Positions 38,654 to 40,131 of a stretch of DNA of 40,131 bases are shown in pieces (the stretch's first letter is position 1; every line of letters starts with the position of its first letter). Position numbers and translations under genes: made by a program. The notes beneath the pieces are model-generated. The model had not been told where the DNA came from. It searched no databases and saw only the letters and a list, made by a program, of their open reading frames with translations. This stretch comes from Streptomyces hokutonensis. Lineage in GTDB: Bacteria; Actinomycetota; Actinomycetes; Streptomycetales; Streptomycetaceae. The DNA lies in NCBI RefSeq assembly GCF_000376565.1, contig NZ_BARG01000114.1, positions 1 to 40,131 of the forward strand, written 5' to 3'.

Positions 38654-40131
38654 GTGAGCAGCGATCGGGACGGGATCCGCGGGGGCTGGGCCACGCCCGG
38701 CGATGACCAGCCCGATGACGAGTCCGCCATCGAGATGACGGGCGAGTTCACGATCGACTACGCCCCGCCGGCCTGGTACACGCAGAACTCGTCGGGCACG
38801 CCCGCGCAGGCATCGCCGACGCCCGCGCCGCCTACGGCACCTGCTGCGCCGACTCCGGCGAACGGTACGGCCACGCCGCCTCCGCCCTCGTCACCGGTCG
38901 GCCTCCCGTTCTCGACACCGGCGTTGCCGAACAACCCCGGCTTCCCGTCCGCCTGGACGGCCGCGGCGCTGGTCTCCGACGAGGACGACGAGGACTCCGA
39001 GAACGGCGACCTCGTGAGCGGCGCGACCATGCGGATCTCGGCGGCGGCGCTGAAGCGGGAGATCACGGAGCGGGGTGGGGTAGCGAGCCCCACGCCGGGA
39101 GAGGCCGACGCCGAGGCCCCGGTTACTCCGGCTCCGGGTCCGGCTCCCGCCGAGGGTTCTGTGGGGGATGCCGGCAGCGCGGACTCCGGCTCCGGCGAAG
39201 GGGAGTCCGAGGGCTCCGAAGGTGAGGTGCCCGATGAGGTGCCTCCGGCCGACGGCGAGTTGACGGAGACCCCTGAGAGCGATGACTCCGCCGAGGTGAG
39301 CACTCAGGACGAGGACGGCGCGGACGCCGACTCGGAGAGCGCGGACTCAGCTGAGGCCGAGGCTCCGGCTCAGGCTCAGGCTCAGGACGAGAACGAGAGC
39401 GCCGACGGCCCCTCCGCGACCACTGCATCCGCGGGCGAAGAGAGCGACACCGACACCCCGGCCGCGACACCCGAGCCCGACGCCCCGGAACCCGCTGCCG
39501 ACCCGGCCACCGGTGCCACCGGCGACGTACCGCCCCTCCCGCCCGCCTGGACCCGCCCACCGGCCCCGCAGAGCGGCGTCCCGCCCCTGCCCCCCTCCTA
39601 CCAGCCCGCCGCCCCGGCCCCGGCCGACCACTGGCCCGCACAGCCGCATCCTCAGCCCCAGGCTGCGGCTCAGCAGCCCCCGGCCGCGAACCCCGCGCCG
39701 CCCCAGCCGCCGTCGCCGCCCCAGCAGCAGCCCGCGTTCCAGCAGCCGCAGGCACCCCAGTCATCCCAGACACCCCCGCCCGCACCGGCCGCATGGACCG
39801 CCCCCGCTCCACAGGGCCCGGCACCCACGCCCCCGGCCCCGCCGCAGAGCGGTTACGGCTTCCCCCAGCCGCCCGCTCCGCCCGCGCCGCCGACCCCGAA
39901 CGAACAAGGTGGCTACGGCTTCCCGCAGCCCCCGGCCCAGCAGAACCACCCGGGCACCCCACCCAACCAGCAGGGCAGCTACGGCTTCCCGCCCCCCGCA
40001 CCGCAGAACCAGCAGGGCGCCCCGCACGCCGGACCCGTCCCCACCCCACCCGACCAACAGGGCGGCGGCTACGGCTTCCCCCAGCCTCCCGCCCAGCAGG
40101 ACGGCTACGGCTTCCCCCACGCCCCCGCCCC
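38654..40131 (+). CDS. Pro/Ala-rich T7SS-associated protein, N-terminal part (window-truncated)
   Basis: The reading frame opens at GTG 38654 behind a strong AGGAGGA and stays open to the end of the window, so at least 492 residues are seen. The N-terminus is acidic (DDQPDDESAIEMTGEFTIDYAPPAWY). A mixed Pro/Ala and Asp/Glu/Ser-rich region follows, then a Pro/Gln-rich region with five YGFP repeats (39851-40118). There is no signal peptide and no membrane helix so far. Long disordered Pro/Ala N-termini beside ESX genes are typical of EspI-type proteins with a C-terminal MinD/ParA-like ATPase. That domain would lie outside the window, so the assignment is a guess from context. Confidence 0.75.
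   Translation, partial: MSSDRDGIRGGWATPGDDQPDDESAIEMTGEFTIDYAPPAWYTQNSSGTPAQASPTPAPPTAPAAPTPANGTATPPPPSSPVGLPFSTPALPNNPGFPSAWTAAALVSDEDDEDSENGDLVSGATMRISAAALKREITERGGVASPTPGEADAEAPVTPAPGPAPAEGSVGDAGSADSGSGEGESEGSEGEVPDEVPPADGELTETPESDDSAEVSTQDEDGADADSESADSAEAEAPAQAQAQDENESADGPSATTASAGEESDTDTPAATPEPDAPEPAADPATGATGDVPPLPPAWTRPPAPQSGVPPLPPSYQPAAPAPADHWPAQPHPQPQAAAQQPPAANPAPPQPPSPPQQQPAFQQPQAPQSSQTPPPAPAAWTAPAPQGPAPTPPAPPQSGYGFPQPPAPPAPPTPNEQGGYGFPQPPAQQNHPGTPPNQQGSYGFPPPAPQNQQGAPHAGPVPTPPDQQGGGYGFPQPPAQQDGYGFPHAPA
39851..40118 (+). repeat. Five YGFP-containing repeats in the coding sequence
   Basis: The protein motif (G/S)YGFP(Q/P/H)PPAP recurs five times between 39851 and 40118, separated by Pro/Gln/Asn-rich linkers of variable length. 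The array may continue past the window edge. Confidence 0.75.

Noticed and set aside
1..40131. Prophage, integrative element or insertion sequence
   Set aside because: No transposase, integrase, tRNA attachment site or flanking repeats were seen; base composition is uniform.

Overview
The base composition (very GC-rich, GTG and TTG starts common, third codon positions nearly all G or C) and the gene content point to a Streptomyces-type actinomycete chromosome. The window has two halves. Bases 1-11,100 are conserved housekeeping genes. Bases 11,100-40,131 are a type VII (ESX/WXG100) secretion locus together with candidate substrates.

Left half. dapA and RNase J (rnj) lie on the minus strand and end at a 20-bp-stem terminator near the left edge. 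thyX follows, also minus. Two small plus-strand membrane-protein genes come next (4044-4283 and 4374-4952) and converge on a minus-strand cluster. That cluster reads, in transcription order, rpsO, pnp (guanosine pentaphosphate synthetase/PNPase), an M16 zinc peptidase, dapB and a membrane/TPR protein. Several of its members overlap or are separated by only a few bases. Lysine/diaminopimelate genes (dapA, dapB) are therefore interleaved with RNA decay genes (rnj, pnp).

Boundary. Divergent from rpsO is a small DUF397 protein of the family to which the developmental regulator BldB belongs. It has its own promoter-like sequence and a dyad, and a bidirectional terminator separates it from eccD.

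Right half. The core machine is present: EccD (11.1-12.6 kb, minus), EccC with three ATPase domains (13.0-17.0 kb, plus), MycP (33.2-34.5 kb, minus), EccB (34.5-36.1 kb, minus) and EccE (36.3-37.6 kb, plus). Between them lie a Ser/Thr kinase with a PQQ-type propeller that appears broken by two frameshifts, a fully degenerate pseudokinase, the esxB-esxA WXG100 pair, a second mycosin-like protease, a 606-aa protein with a WXG-containing N-terminus and a low-complexity tail, and a small helical partner of that protein. From 25.2 to 33.2 kb there are two paralogous cassettes. Each encodes a small helical protein, a 770-790-aa protein with a WAG motif at residues 48-50, and one or two exported proteins. 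The three exported proteins share a four-cysteine pattern. I read these cassettes as candidate T7SS substrate/partner/envelope-protein (possibly effector-immunity) modules; this is inference. The window ends inside a Pro/Ala-rich protein with YGFP repeats, possibly the ESX-associated MinD-like (EspI-type) protein.

No tRNA, rRNA, CRISPR array or insertion sequence was found.
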